This document shows, piece after piece, positions 18,053 through 27,211 of a DNA stretch of 64,000 bases. This DNA comes from an uncultured Alphaproteobacteria bacterium (GTDB lineage: Bacteria; Pseudomonadota; Alphaproteobacteria; HIMB59; GCA-002718135). The notes under the pieces are model-generated. The model was given only the letters and a program-made list of their open reading frames with translations. It was not told where the DNA came from and made no database searches. Made by a program: the position numbers and the translations under genes. The stretch is from NCBI GenBank assembly GCA_902595805.1, contig CACJRM010000003.1:1-64000 (forward strand). The letters are read 5' to 3'. The first letter of the stretch is position 1. Every line of letters begins with the position of its first letter.

Positions 18053-18795
18053 AGAATTTTTTGAAAAATTCTTTCATATCTAATTGAATTCGGCCATTTC
18101 CATATCTGTAAAAATCTTGCATTTTCTAAAGAAAAGAAAATAAACTGTGCTTTGCCAACTAAATTTTCATAAGGAATGAATCCAACCGTATTTATAAATC
18201 TACTATCTTGAGAATTATCTCTATTATCACCCATTACAAAGAAATGATTTTCTGGGACATTAAATAACTGAGTATTATCTGCTATACCATTATCTGTAAT
18301 ATCAAGAATATTGATCTCTTTATTAAAAAAATATTCATTATACATTCTAACTCTTTTATTACTCGTTTTATTATCTGTATCTATAAAATCATTTAATTTT
18401 TTTCTTAAAATTTCTGATCCATTAATAAAAATAATACCATTTTTGATTTCTATTTTATCACCAGGTAGACCAATTACTCTTTTAATATAATCAGTTCTAT
18501 TATTTTCAGGAGTTTTAAAAACTACCACATCACCTCTTTCAGGTATATTTGAAAAAATTTTTCCAGGTATCAAAGGTATTGAAAATGGAAGGGAGTGTTT
18601 AGAAAAGCCATATGAATATTTTGAAACAAAAATAAAATCTCCAACAAGGAGATTTGGTTTCATTGATCCAGAAGGTATATTGAATGGCTCAAATATAAAT
18701 GATCTAATTAGTAAAGCTATAAAGATTGCTATAAATATTGATTTCAAATTACCAAAAAAACTATTTTTTTTTGATTTAGTCATAAATTGTAACAT
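18049..18795 (-). CDS. lepB: Signal peptidase I
   Basis: LepB removes signal peptides from exported proteins at the outer face of the inner membrane. One N-terminal membrane segment (about residues 17-35) precedes the nucleophile Ser44 in IPSGSMKPNLLVGD; the general base is Lys105 in DYIKRVIGLPGD; box E is GDNRDNSQDSR. The product is 248 residues. The start may be Met1 (18795) or Met5 (18783); neither has a good ribosome binding site, and both overlap acpS. It lies in the acpS-lepB-rnc-era run common in alphaproteobacteria. Confidence 0.96.
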   Translation of the reverse strand: MLQFMTKSKKNSFFGNLKSIFIAIFIALLIRSFIFEPFNIPSGSMKPNLLVGDFIFVSKYSYGFSKHSLPFSIPLIPGKIFSNIPERGDVVVFKTPENNRTDYIKRVIGLPGDKIEIKNGIIFINGSEILRKKLNDFIDTDNKTSNKRVRMYNEYFFNKEINILDITDNGIADNTQLFNVPENHFFVMGDNRDNSQDSRFINTVGFIPYENLVGKAQFIFFSLENARFLQIWKWPNSIRYERIFQKIL

Positions 18796-19162
18796 TTGCT
18801 ATTGCGTATTTTTTTTCATCAGAAAGTGATAGTTCAATTTGTGTATTAGAATTTTTATTCATGTTTTTAAAAAATTTCTTTGCTTTACCATGAAGTTTAA
18901 TAAACGGTTTACCATATTGGTTATTTTCAACTTCAATATCTTTCCAAAATACACCTCTAGCCAGACCTGTACCTAAAGCTTTAGCGCAAGCTTCTTTCGC
19001 AGCGTATCTTTTTGCATAAGATTCTACTGAATTTAATCTTTTTTCTGATCTTTCTATCTCAGAAATACTAAAACATCTTTTTTTAAATCTATTACCATAT
19101 TTATCTATTACTCTTCTTATTCTATTAATATCAATAATATCAATTCCATTACCATAAATCAT
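18776..19162 (-). CDS. acpS: Holo-[acyl-carrier-protein] synthase
   Basis: AcpS transfers phosphopantetheine from CoA to acyl carrier protein. The 128-residue protein has the Mg-binding motif GNGIDIIDINRI at the start, the second motif RYAAKEACAKALGTG, and KPFIKLHGKAKKF. All are characteristic. It follows rsh after 2 bases. In many alphaproteobacteria pdxJ lies between rsh and acpS; it is absent here. Confidence 0.96.
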   Translation of the reverse strand: MIYGNGIDIIDINRIRRVIDKYGNRFKKRCFSISEIERSEKRLNSVESYAKRYAAKEACAKALGTGLARGVFWKDIEVENNQYGKPFIKLHGKAKKFFKNMNKNSNTQIELSLSDEKKYAIANVTIYD

Positions 19163-19164
19163 AT

Positions 19165-21288
19165 TTAACCTTTTAATCTCTCTAAAGAGGATACTTCTTT
19201 TTCCATTCTTAATGCTGCAATTATATTTTGTAAATGATTAGAGTCTCTAACCTCAATGTCTATTATAATCTCAAAAAAATCTGGTTTCCTTACTGAAAAA
19301 AGAATATTTGAAATATTACCATTATTTTTTGCAATAACTGTTGTAACTTTTCCAAGACTTCCGGGCTTATTAAATAATACAACAACAATTCTTGCATTGG
19401 ATACTGTCTCTAAATTACTTTGATTATCCCAAGAGATATTTAACCATCTATCTGGAGTATCTTGATATGATGTAAGTGTGTCACAATCAAGTGTGTGAAC
19501 TGCAACACCAATTCCTGCAGTTACTATACCAACAATACTATCTCCTTTTAAGGGGGAACAACAACCAGCCAGATGATAAGACATTCCAGCAGTTAATCCC
19601 TTTAATTTTATAGGATTTTGAGTATTTTCATTAAATTTTGAAACTGGAATATAATTATACTCAGGATAAATTTTTTTAATTACAGAAAGTGCTGTAATTT
19701 CTCCTGAGCCAATTAATGCATATAAATCGTTTATTGATTTATATTTATAATCATCCAATATTTTTTGTTCAGTATTTTTATTAAATTCATAATTTTCTTT
19801 TTGAAAATAATTTATTAATATTTCTCTACCAAATATTATATGCTCTTCTTTCTTCTTAAATTTAAAAAATCTTCTTAGTTGTGATTTTACCTTAGTTGTT
19901 ACTGCAAATCTCTGCCATAAAGGGGAAGGTTGTGATGACTCTGAAGTAATAATTTCTATTTGATCGCCATTATTTAAAATCGTTTTTAATGGCTGTAACT
20001 TATCATTAATTTTAGCTGCTACACATTTATCACCTATCTGACTATGTATTGCGTATGCAAAATCTACAGGAGTTGCATTTTTAGGTAATTCTATAAGATC
20101 TCCTTTTGGAGTAAAAACAAAAATGTCATTCTGAAAAACTTTCAATTTTGAATTTTGGATTAATTCATCTTGAGTAACTGATGAATTCATTGAATCTACT
20201 AAATCATATACCCACTTATATTCTTTTGCGTCTTTTTCTTTTATTTTTTTTGGATCTTTATATTTCCAATGAGAAGCAACACCAAAATCAGCAATTTGAT
20301 CCATTATGTTTGAACGAAATTGAATTTCAATTTTTTTATTTTTTGGCCCCATTACCGAAGTATGCAATGCCCTATAACCATTTGATTTTGGAGCAGAAAT
20401 AAAATCTTTAAATCTGCCTTGAATATAAGGATATTGTCTATGGATTATACCTAAGCATCTATAACATTCCCTGGTTGAATTAGTAATAACTCTGAAAGCC
20501 ATAATATCTGAAAGTTGCTCAAAAGAAATATTTTTATTTTTAATCTTATTCCATATTGAATATGGAGACTTAATTCTACCTTCTACTTTACAAAATAAGT
20601 CTTCCTGAAAAAAAATATTTTTTAACTCATATCTAATTTCATCAACAATATTATCGTCCTTTGATTTTAAATATTCCAATCTTTCTATTATTGTTTTTTT
20701 TGCATCGGGATTTATTATTTCAAATGAGATATCTTCTAATTCATCTTGCCATTCCTTCATTCCTAATCTTTGAGCTAATGGAGCAAACACCTCGAGTGTT
20801 TCTAATGCTATTTTTGTTTTTTTATTCTCGTCTTTAATAAATTGAATAGTTCTCATATTGTGTAATCTATCAGCTAACTTTACTAAAATAACTCTCAAAT
20901 CTTTTGTTGTAGCTAAAATTAATTTTTTATAATTTTCACCAAATTTTTGATTGTTTACTTTTAAAGAAAATTTATTTATTTTTGTTAATCCATCTACAAG
21001 CTCTACTATTTGATTTCCAAAATTCTTATTAATTTCTTCTATATTTAAACTTGTATCTTCTAAAGTATCGTGAAGCAGGCCTGCTACTATTGAGTCAGCA
21101 TCTAATTTTATTGATGTCAAAATTTTTGCTACTTCTAGCGGGTGAGTTATGAAAGGATCTCCAGATTTTCTTAGCTGATTACTATGAGCTTGTTCACTTA
21201 ATTGAAGCGCATGTCTTACTTTATTTTTTTCTTCATTAGTAAGATACGAAGTAATTAATTCTATTTCTTTGTGAATTTGGTAAGTCAT
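19165..21288 (-). CDS. rsh: Bifunctional (p)ppGpp synthetase/hydrolase (RelA/SpoT homologue)
   Basis: This enzyme makes and degrades the alarmone (p)ppGpp. Domains in order over 707 residues are: the HD hydrolase (FITHPLEVAKIL, then GLLHDTLEDT), the synthetase (FRVITNSTRECYRCLG, GRFKDFISAPKSNGYRALHT, KIEIQFRSNIMDQIADFG), a TGS domain (DIFVFTPKGDLIELP) and a C-terminal ACT domain (VVLFNKPGSLGKVTTVIA). Both catalytic halves keep their key motifs, so it is probably the bifunctional Rsh usual in alphaproteobacteria. It lies after rpoZ, the conserved order. Confidence 0.96.
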   Translation of the reverse strand: MTYQIHKEIELITSYLTNEEKNKVRHALQLSEQAHSNQLRKSGDPFITHPLEVAKILTSIKLDADSIVAGLLHDTLEDTSLNIEEINKNFGNQIVELVDGLTKINKFSLKVNNQKFGENYKKLILATTKDLRVILVKLADRLHNMRTIQFIKDENKKTKIALETLEVFAPLAQRLGMKEWQDELEDISFEIINPDAKKTIIERLEYLKSKDDNIVDEIRYELKNIFFQEDLFCKVEGRIKSPYSIWNKIKNKNISFEQLSDIMAFRVITNSTRECYRCLGIIHRQYPYIQGRFKDFISAPKSNGYRALHTSVMGPKNKKIEIQFRSNIMDQIADFGVASHWKYKDPKKIKEKDAKEYKWVYDLVDSMNSSVTQDELIQNSKLKVFQNDIFVFTPKGDLIELPKNATPVDFAYAIHSQIGDKCVAAKINDKLQPLKTILNNGDQIEIITSESSQPSPLWQRFAVTTKVKSQLRRFFKFKKKEEHIIFGREILINYFQKENYEFNKNTEQKILDDYKYKSINDLYALIGSGEITALSVIKKIYPEYNYIPVSKFNENTQNPIKLKGLTAGMSYHLAGCCSPLKGDSIVGIVTAGIGVAVHTLDCDTLTSYQDTPDRWLNISWDNQSNLETVSNARIVVVLFNKPGSLGKVTTVIAKNNGNISNILFSVRKPDFFEIIIDIEVRDSNHLQNIIAALRMEKEVSSLERLKG

Positions 21289-21331
21289 AAATAATATTTA
21301 AATTATTTATTTTAACTATAATTTAGTTTTA

Positions 21332-21751
21332 TTATAGGTCCTGTTTTTTTTCATCACCTGACGAAACTTCTAGATTATCTTGTGTACTTTCAATAGGAGA
21401 ATTTTTTGAGGGATCATTAAAATCTTCATTATTTTGTTCTATTTCGCCATTATCTAATTCAGAAGCTTTTTCTTCGTTCTCATCACTATTATCTTCTATT
21501 TCATTTATTTCTTCATCCTCACTGAATGTATTGGTTTGATATTCTTGTATTAAATCATTTTTTAATTGTTCAGTTGTAAGTGTTTCTTCTGCTATTTCCC
21601 TAAGTGCAATAACAGTATTTTTATCATTATCAATATCTACAGTCGGATTTTCACCAGAATATAATTTTCTAGCTCTATTTGAGGCTACCAAAACTAACTC
21701 AAACCTACTTGGAAATTTATCAATACAATCTTCAACTGTTATTCTTGCCAT
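21332..21751 (-). CDS. rpoZ: RNA polymerase omega subunit with a long acidic tail
   Basis: Omega assists assembly of the beta' subunit and, with Rsh products, takes part in the stringent response. Residues 1-70 are the recognisable omega core: [32 protein letters not shown] and [13 protein letters not shown]. Residues from about 72 to 139 form a tail made mostly of Glu, Asp, Asn, Ser and Gln, with no hydrophobic core, probably disordered. Alphaproteobacterial omega tails vary, but this one is nearly half of the protein. It is followed by rsh, a conserved pairing. Confidence 0.93.
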   Translation of the reverse strand: MARITVEDCIDKFPSRFELVLVASNRARKLYSGENPTVDIDNDKNTVIALREIAEETLTTEQLKNDLIQEYQTNTFSEDEEINEIEDNSDENEEKASELDNGEIEQNNEDFNDPSKNSPIESTQDNLEVSSGDEKKQDL

Positions 21752-21788
21752 ATTGGGCTTATAGTTATGAAATTTTAAAAGTAAATAG

Positions 21789-22235
21789 TTAATTATTTTT
21801 AAGCAATCTTTGCTTTTTAATATTCCAATCTCTTTGTTTTATTGACTCTCTTTTATCAATTTTCTTCTTACCTTTAGCAATTCCGCATGATAATTTTGCA
21901 AAACCTTTATCTGAGAAATATAAAGAAAGTGGAATTATTGTAAATCCACCTTGTTTAACTGAACCTGATATTTTATCGAATTCTCTTTTTGTAACTAATA
22001 ATTTTCTTTTTCTACTAGGATCATAGTTGTTATCATTTGAGTTTTGATATTTTTTTATAAATGAATTTGAAAGCCATAGTTCACCATTTTGTTCTATGAT
22101 ATATGAACCTCTAATAGAGCCTGTGTTTATTCGTAAAGATTTAATTTCTGATCCAGTTAATACGATACCAGCTTCAATTTTATTTGATATTGTAAAGTTA
22201 TAATTAGCCCTATTATTTGCGGCTATAATTTTCAT
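21789..22235 (-). CDS. smpB: SsrA (tmRNA)-binding protein SmpB
   Basis: SmpB delivers tmRNA to stalled ribosomes for trans-translation. The 148-residue protein has the N-terminal [35 protein letters not shown], the central beta-barrel pattern and a basic C-terminal tail ([20 protein letters not shown]) that enters the A site. All are typical. It abuts dapA directly; dapA-smpB is a common alphaproteobacterial neighbourhood. The tmRNA gene itself is not in this window. Confidence 0.97.
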   Translation of the reverse strand: MKIIAANNRANYNFTISNKIEAGIVLTGSEIKSLRINTGSIRGSYIIEQNGELWLSNSFIKKYQNSNDNNYDPSRKRKLLVTKREFDKISGSVKQGGFTIIPLSLYFSDKGFAKLSCGIAKGKKKIDKRESIKQRDWNIKKQRLLKNN

Positions 22236-23108
22236 TTATAGTAGTTCTAATTCTTGAAGGCAATTTTTGACTGCTTTTTTTGTATCATCATTGATTTGAG
22301 ATAAGGGTAATCTTGTATTTTCATTACATAAACCCAATAATGAAGCTGCATATTTAACTGGTCCAGGGCTTGATTCTATAAATAAAGAATTGTGCAAAGA
22401 TGATAATTTTAGATTAATTTCTTGAGCTTTGAGAATATTTGACTCTTGCCAAGCAATATGCATTTCTGAACACAATTTTGGTGCTACATTTGCAGTAACT
22501 GATATACATCCATGACCGCCTTGTGCTAAATACGCTAATGCTGTCCCATCTTCACCAGAAAGATAACAAAATTCATTTTGCATTTTTTTTCTAGTAATTA
22601 ATGGTCTAAATAAATCATTTGTTGCATCCTTAACACCAATAATATTTTTAATTTTTGATAATTCGATCATAGTTTCAATGGACATATCAACAATTGATCT
22701 ACCAGGTATATTATAAATAATTATCGGAATATTAGTCTTTTCAGCTATAACTCTAAAATGTTCATATAAACCTGATTGAGTTGGTTTATTATAATATGGT
22801 GTTACAATTAAAGCAGCATCTGCTCCAGAATTTTCAGCATGATCAGTATACTCTATAGCTTCTAAAGTATTGTTTGAACCAGTACCAGCTATAACAGGAA
22901 TTCTTTTATCTGTTACTCTAATTGTTTCCTCAATAATTTTTTTATGTTCATCGTGTGATAAAGTTGGTGACTCCCCAGTTGTTCCACAAGGAACCAGTCC
23001 ATGAGATCCATTATCAATTAAATGAGTTAAAACTTTTGTTAACGAATCATAATCAACTTTATTTTCAGAAAATGGTGTAATAACTGCTGGTATACTTCCT
23101 TTAAACAT
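22236..23108 (-). CDS. dapA: 4-hydroxy-tetrahydrodipicolinate synthase
   Basis: DapA condenses pyruvate and aspartate semialdehyde, the first committed step to lysine and diaminopimelate for peptidoglycan. In 290 residues it shows GTTGESPTLSHDEH, VTPYYNKPTQSGLYEHF, the proton relay Tyr in IYNIPGRSIVDM, and the Schiff-base Lys in IIGVKDATND. The length is standard. It starts 7 bases from the 3' end of the upstream tRNA-Ser gene on the same strand, so the two may share a transcript. Confidence 0.97.
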   Translation of the reverse strand: MFKGSIPAVITPFSENKVDYDSLTKVLTHLIDNGSHGLVPCGTTGESPTLSHDEHKKIIEETIRVTDKRIPVIAGTGSNNTLEAIEYTDHAENSGADAALIVTPYYNKPTQSGLYEHFRVIAEKTNIPIIIYNIPGRSIVDMSIETMIELSKIKNIIGVKDATNDLFRPLITRKKMQNEFCYLSGEDGTALAYLAQGGHGCISVTANVAPKLCSEMHIAWQESNILKAQEINLKLSSLHNSLFIESSPGPVKYAASLLGLCNENTRLPLSQINDDTKKAVKNCLQELELL

Positions 23109-23115
23109 TTTTATA

Positions 23116-23207
23116 TGGCGGAGAGAGAGGGATTCGAACCCTCGGAAGGAATTACTTCCTTCGCAGGTTTAGCAAACCTGTGGTTTAAGCCACTCACCCA
23201 TCTCTCC
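23116..23207 (-). tRNA. tRNA-Ser (anticodon GCU)
   Basis: On the minus strand the sequence folds as a 92-base class II tRNA. The acceptor stem GGAGAGA pairs with TCTCTCC; the D arm carries GGGTGAGTGGCTTAAACC; the anticodon arm CAGGTTTGCTAAACCTG has anticodon GCT; the long variable arm is a GGAAG...CTTCC-type stem; the T arm contains GGTTCGAATCC. The genome encodes the CCA end (23118-23116). The long variable arm and GCU anticodon identify tRNA-Ser reading AGC/AGU codons. It is followed at once by dapA. Confidence 0.97.
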
Positions 23208-23235
23208 TGTAATTGTTTCATATTGCTTAATTGAT

Positions 23236-23264
23236 GTAATAACGAAAATAGACAGGAATCTCAA
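23236..23264 (-). promoter_or_regulatory. Possible promoter of tRNA-Ser (and dapA)
   Basis: On the minus strand TTGAGA (23264-23259) and TATTAC (23241-23236) are separated by exactly 17 bases, and the -10 element ends 28 bases before the mature tRNA 5' end. Five of six -35 positions and four of six -10 positions fit the sigma-70 consensus. Only motif spacing supports it. Confidence 0.4.
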
Positions 23265-23294
23265 CATTATTTAAATAATATTTAAAATAATGTT
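23263..23294. repeat. AT-rich inverted repeat in the gap between tRNA-Ser and the HupE-like gene
   Basis: AACATTATTT at 23263-23272 is matched by AAATAATGTT at 23285-23294, and the 12 bases between are themselves partly self-complementary. It lies just upstream of the possible tRNA promoter and 82 bases past the HupE-like stop. There is no T tract in either direction, so it is not a standard terminator. The rest of the 168-base gap (23208-23375) shows nothing else recognisable. Confidence 0.5.
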
Positions 23295-23375
23295 AACAAT
23301 GAAGGAATTATTAAAAAAGCATTTCTTAGCTTGAGTTACAAATTCATTGTGCCCATAGCGTGCCTAAAAATTTTA

Positions 23376-24533
23376 TTAAATTAAATTAATTCTTTCAAAA
23401 AACCAATATAACCCAACACTCGATATTAATATAGAAGATGGAACTTGAAAAAAAATTCTATAATTTTTATTTTTTGCAAAGTTTAAAGCAATTAATAGAT
23501 ATAAAGCCAACACTATAGATATTTGAGCAACTTCAATACCAAGATTAAACGAGATGAGATTTACAAATAAATCACTGCTTTTATAACCTATATCACTCAA
23601 AACTAATGCAAATCCTAAACCATGAAGTAATCCAAAAAATAAGATTACAACATATCTTAAATATTCCTTTATATATTTTTTAAAAATATTTTCTAATCCG
23701 ATATAAACTATAGAAAGTGCAATGATAGGTTCAACAATTTGAGGATTGATTCTCATTAAAGATAAAGAAACAAATATAAGGGTAATTGAATGAGCAATAG
23801 TAAAGATAGTTATTTGAGAAATTAATTTTTTTAAAGATGATGAAAATAAAAAAAGTCCAAATATGAATAAAATATGATCTAATCCTTTTGGAATTATATG
23901 TTGAATTCCTAATACAAAAAATTTTGCAAAGCTATTAAATGTTTTACTAAAGTTATTTTCCTTAAATGAAAATAGACTTGATTCAATTCCTGATTGCAAA
24001 TATTCTGTGACTAATTCGTCTTCTACTTTGTTATTGTTATTCTCTCTTAAAATAATTGGGCCGTAGTTTTTGACCCACCTAAATGTAAATTGTTCAGATT
24101 TTTTATCTAATAAAACTCTAAAATAAACATGTGTATCTCTACTTATTTCAAAATTTTTAATATCTTCAACTTCAGTTTTAATTAAAGTAATTATCTTTGA
24201 TTCATTATTAATTTTAATATTAATATTAGAACTTATTTCACTCCAAGAATTTTGAAACATTTCTTCAAGATCTTTTTTGCTTAAAATTCTAAATTTATCA
24301 TAAATTTCACTTAGTGATGAAGAGTCTGTATTAGAAACAGTAGAAGCATCAATATTAGATAATATCAATTCAGCGTTTAATCTTATTTTAAAGTTCAAAT
24401 ATTTTTCATCATAAGTAAAATCTGCAATAGATGGCTTGATTTCATGACTAATAGAAGATGTTGAAAATAAATTTAAAAAACATACTAGAATTAAAAATAG
24501 ATATAACTTTATAATTTTTATATAAGAGAACAT
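23376..24533 (-). CDS. HupE/UreJ-type membrane protein with periplasmic N-terminal domain (putative Ni/Co uptake)
   Basis: The 385-residue protein has a signal-like hydrophobic N-terminus (about residues 8-28, cleavage near SISHEIKP), a soluble, probably periplasmic region to about residue 195, and then some six membrane segments. The membrane part has the HupE/UreJ_2 landmarks HIIPKGLDHILFIFGLF, FTIAHSITLIFVSLS, IIALSIVYIGLENIF and FFGLLHGLGFALVLSDIG; conserved His and Asp in these are thought to handle nickel or cobalt. Its ATG (24533-24531) overlaps that of the divergent DUF4198 gene. Metal specificity is inferred from family and neighbour, not shown. Confidence 0.82.
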   Translation of the reverse strand: MFSYIKIIKLYLFLILVCFLNLFSTSSISHEIKPSIADFTYDEKYLNFKIRLNAELILSNIDASTVSNTDSSSLSEIYDKFRILSKKDLEEMFQNSWSEISSNINIKINNESKIITLIKTEVEDIKNFEISRDTHVYFRVLLDKKSEQFTFRWVKNYGPIILRENNNNKVEDELVTEYLQSGIESSLFSFKENNFSKTFNSFAKFFVLGIQHIIPKGLDHILFIFGLFLFSSSLKKLISQITIFTIAHSITLIFVSLSLMRINPQIVEPIIALSIVYIGLENIFKKYIKEYLRYVVILFFGLLHGLGFALVLSDIGYKSSDLFVNLISFNLGIEVAQISIVLALYLLIALNFAKNKNYRIFFQVPSSILISSVGLYWFFERINLI

Positions 24534-25344
24534 GATGAAATTTACTTTAAAAAGATTAATATTTATTATTATCTTAACTTCAATAACAAAAATCTCTTTA
24601 TGTCATGAATTTTGGATTGATCCAAAAAATTATCACTTATCAAATAATGAAAAGGTTGTGGCGAATATCTTTATAGGAGAAAATTTTGAAGGATCACCAA
24701 TACCATTTACAAAAGAATATTTTAAAATTGCATTCCTGCATGCTGAAGACAATAAATTAAAAATTAAAGGTAGATTAGGTGATATTCCCGCTCTTAATAT
24801 TAAAAAAGCGTTCAAAGGATTAAATGTAATACAAGTTGAATCAGTTACTAAATATGTTGAGTATGAAAAATTAGTAAAATTTGAAATTTTCGCAAGAGAG
24901 AAAGGATATCCAAATTTAGCTCAAAAACATAGAGAAAATAACTACCCAGAAAATTTTTTTGAAAGTTATAAAAGATATGCAAAGTCATTAATTAGCGTGG
25001 AAAATTTTGATGGTAAAGATATCGATACAAATATGGATTTTGAATTAATTTTTTTAGACAATCCTCTTAAAAATTTAAATGAAAGTAAAAGAATTCTATT
25101 AGAATATAAAAATAAAATACTAGCTGATCATAAGGTTTCTATTATGAGTTTAAATAATGGTTATTTTAGAAAAGAATATGTCAGAACAAACAAGGGTGGA
25201 TATTTTGATTACTTATTTAAAGAAAACACAAAATATCTAATTGAAAGTGTTGTTATAATTGAAGGCAGTAATAAGAAAAAAGATAATTATGCTAAATGGC
25301 ATTCTTTGTGGACTTCTTATACATTAAAAACATCCAATAAATGA
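24532..25344 (+). CDS. DUF4198-family periplasmic protein (putative metal-uptake accessory)
   Basis: The 270-residue product has an N-terminal signal peptide (hydrophobic to about residue 23) ending at SLCHEFWIDP, so the mature protein starts near the His that is conserved in this family. Typical DUF4198 features follow: ANIFIGENFEGSPIPF, the GRLGDIPALNIK segment, FAREKGYPNLA, ESYKRYAKSLI, a Thr/Gly-rich turn and the terminal WHSLWTSYTL. Relatives are often encoded near nickel or cobalt transport genes. Translation may begin at ATG 24532 or 24535. The divergent HupE-like gene shares its start region, which suggests the two proteins act together. Confidence 0.75.
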   Translation: MMKFTLKRLIFIIILTSITKISLCHEFWIDPKNYHLSNNEKVVANIFIGENFEGSPIPFTKEYFKIAFLHAEDNKLKIKGRLGDIPALNIKKAFKGLNVIQVESVTKYVEYEKLVKFEIFAREKGYPNLAQKHRENNYPENFFESYKRYAKSLISVENFDGKDIDTNMDFELIFLDNPLKNLNESKRILLEYKNKILADHKVSIMSLNNGYFRKEYVRTNKGGYFDYLFKENTKYLIESVVIIEGSNKKKDNYAKWHSLWTSYTLKTSNK

Positions 25345-25408
25345 TTTAAGAGTGTTGAATTGCTATTAAAAATTTTATGAATAATTATAATATTAAAGAT
25401 AAATAAAA

Positions 25409-25753
25409 ATGACTAATACAAATATAATAAAAGATTTTTTTGAAGGAAAAATAAAACTCTGGAAATCCTATTGGTTAGTTGGTGAACTACTCAATGGTAT
25501 TGTGTTACTTGTTATATTTAATCTTGAAATTTATTTTTTTAATACAGATAGCTCTGTTTCGCAAATACCTTTTTTAGATTTCACTAATCTTGCGCTAATC
25601 TCAAAAATTTTTATTTTTATTTGGACAATATTCATTTCTATTGGAATTTGGAGAGCAGCAGAAAACTACAAAGGAAGTATTATTTGGATAGTTTTAACAT
25701 TTATAATTGTTGCTTATAGATGCTATTCTTTACGTTTAATTTTTTTTATTTAA
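25409..25753 (+). CDS. Small three-helix membrane protein of unknown function
   Basis: The 114-residue protein is not assigned to a named family. It starts with a short polar segment ([16 protein letters not shown]), then has three hydrophobic segments at about residues 24-42, 62-79 and 89-108. Between segments two and three is [15 protein letters not shown], a pattern often seen in small uncharacterised proteobacterial membrane proteins. It is 64 bases downstream of the DUF4198 gene on the same strand and could share its transcript. Its last 18 bases overlap the convergent gatB end. The ribosome binding site is weak. Confidence 0.7.
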   Translation: MTNTNIIKDFFEGKIKLWKSYWLVGELLNGIVLLVIFNLEIYFFNTDSSVSQIPFLDFTNLALISKIFIFIWTIFISIGIWRAAENYKGSIIWIVLTFIIVAYRCYSLRLIFFI

Positions 25754-27211
25754 TTTTTGTTTTAAAATATCATTTAACATTTTTGGATTAGCTTTTCCTT
25801 TAGTTAATTTCATAGCTTGGCCAACAAAGAAACCTAATAACTTGTCTTTACCAGCTAGATACTGTTCGACCATTTTTGGATTTTCTGCAATGACCTCATC
25901 AATAACTTTTGCTATTTCACCTTGATCTGTAACTTGTTGCAAACCCTTTTCATCTACGATTTGTCTAGCTGTTTTTCCTGAAGAAAACATGTCTTCCAAC
26001 ACATCTTTTGCAATTTTGCCAGAAATTTCATTTGTAGATATTAACTTTATAAGTTGTCCTAAGTTTTCAGGTGATACTGGAGAGTTATTTAAATCTTGAT
26101 TATTTTTGTTTAATAATGAAAACAATTCAGACGTAATCCAATTTACAACTATTTTTGCATGATTTTTTAATTCTGGATCTGAATTAATTGTTTCATTAAA
26201 ATAATCAGATGTTTGTTTCTCTGCAGTTAATACTGAGGCATCATAATTAGACAATTTATAATTCTCAATAAATTTATTCTTAAGCTCATCTGGAAGCTCT
26301 GGTATTGATGATTTAATTTTCCCTATTTCTTCTTTAGAAATTTCTAGTGGTAATAAATCAGGATCAGGAAAGTATCTATAGTCATGAGCTTCTTCTTTAT
26401 TTCTCATGGGTCTAGTTTTGCCAGTAGATGTATTAAAGAGCATTGTGTTTTGTTCAATAGAACCGCCAGACTCCAATATTTCTATTTGTCTTTTTGCTTC
26501 ATAATTAATAGCCTGCTTTATAAACTTAATAGAGTTTAAGTTTTTAATTTCACATCGAGTTCCATATTTATCTCCAGGTTTTCTTACTGAAATATTTACA
26601 TCTGCTCTTAAAGAACCCTCTTGCATATTTCCATCACATGTATCTAAATACATTAAAATTGATCTGATTTTGGAAATATACATTCCAGCTTCATCAGGCG
26701 TTCTAATGTCAGGCTCACTAACAATTTCCATTAAAGCAACACCAGACCTATTAAGATCTACATATGTTTTTGAAGGATTTTGATCGTGTAAACTTTTACC
26801 AGCATCTTGTTCTAAATGTAATCTTACAATTCTAATATCTTTCGATGTTCCATCTTTAAAATCAATTGTAACTTTTCCTTCTCCTACAATTGGATATTTG
26901 TACTGACTAATTTGATATCCTTGTGGAAGATCAGCATAAAAGTAATTTTTTCTATCAAAGACTGAATAATTATTAATTTTAGCATTTAAACCAACTCCAG
27001 TTTTTACTGCTTGCTCTACACAGTACTTATTAATTACTGGTAACATTCCTGGCATAGCAGCATCAACTAAAGATACTTGGCTATTTGGTGATGAACCAAA
27101 TCTTGTTGATGATGAAGAAAATAATTTGGAATTGGATTTTACCTGAGCATGTATTTCAAGACCTATTACCATTTCCCAATCATACTTTTCACCTTTTATT
27201 AAATCATTCAT
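25736..27211 (-). CDS. gatB: Asp-tRNA(Asn)/Glu-tRNA(Gln) amidotransferase subunit B
   Basis: GatB activates the misacylated tRNA and, with GatA and GatC, makes Gln-tRNA(Gln) and/or Asn-tRNA(Asn). The 491-residue protein has [72 protein letters not shown] and [20 protein letters not shown], then the C-terminal GatB/YqeY domain ending in [20 protein letters not shown]. Length is standard. It overlaps gatA by 8 bases. Confidence 0.98.
   Translation of the reverse strand: MNDLIKGEKYDWEMVIGLEIHAQVKSNSKLFSSSSTRFGSSPNSQVSLVDAAMPGMLPVINKYCVEQAVKTGVGLNAKINNYSVFDRKNYFYADLPQGYQISQYKYPIVGEGKVTIDFKDGTSKDIRIVRLHLEQDAGKSLHDQNPSKTYVDLNRSGVALMEIVSEPDIRTPDEAGMYISKIRSILMYLDTCDGNMQEGSLRADVNISVRKPGDKYGTRCEIKNLNSIKFIKQAINYEAKRQIEILESGGSIEQNTMLFNTSTGKTRPMRNKEEAHDYRYFPDPDLLPLEISKEEIGKIKSSIPELPDELKNKFIENYKLSNYDASVLTAEKQTSDYFNETINSDPELKNHAKIVVNWITSELFSLLNKNNQDLNNSPVSPENLGQLIKLISTNEISGKIAKDVLEDMFSSGKTARQIVDEKGLQQVTDQGEIAKVIDEVIAENPKMVEQYLAGKDKLLGFFVGQAMKLTKGKANPKMLNDILKQKLNKKN

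Noticed and set aside
23208-23375. Possible small RNA or gene in the 168-base gap beside tRNA-Ser
   Set aside because: No open frame, no hairpin with a T tract and no known RNA pattern; only a possible promoter and an AT-rich inverted repeat.
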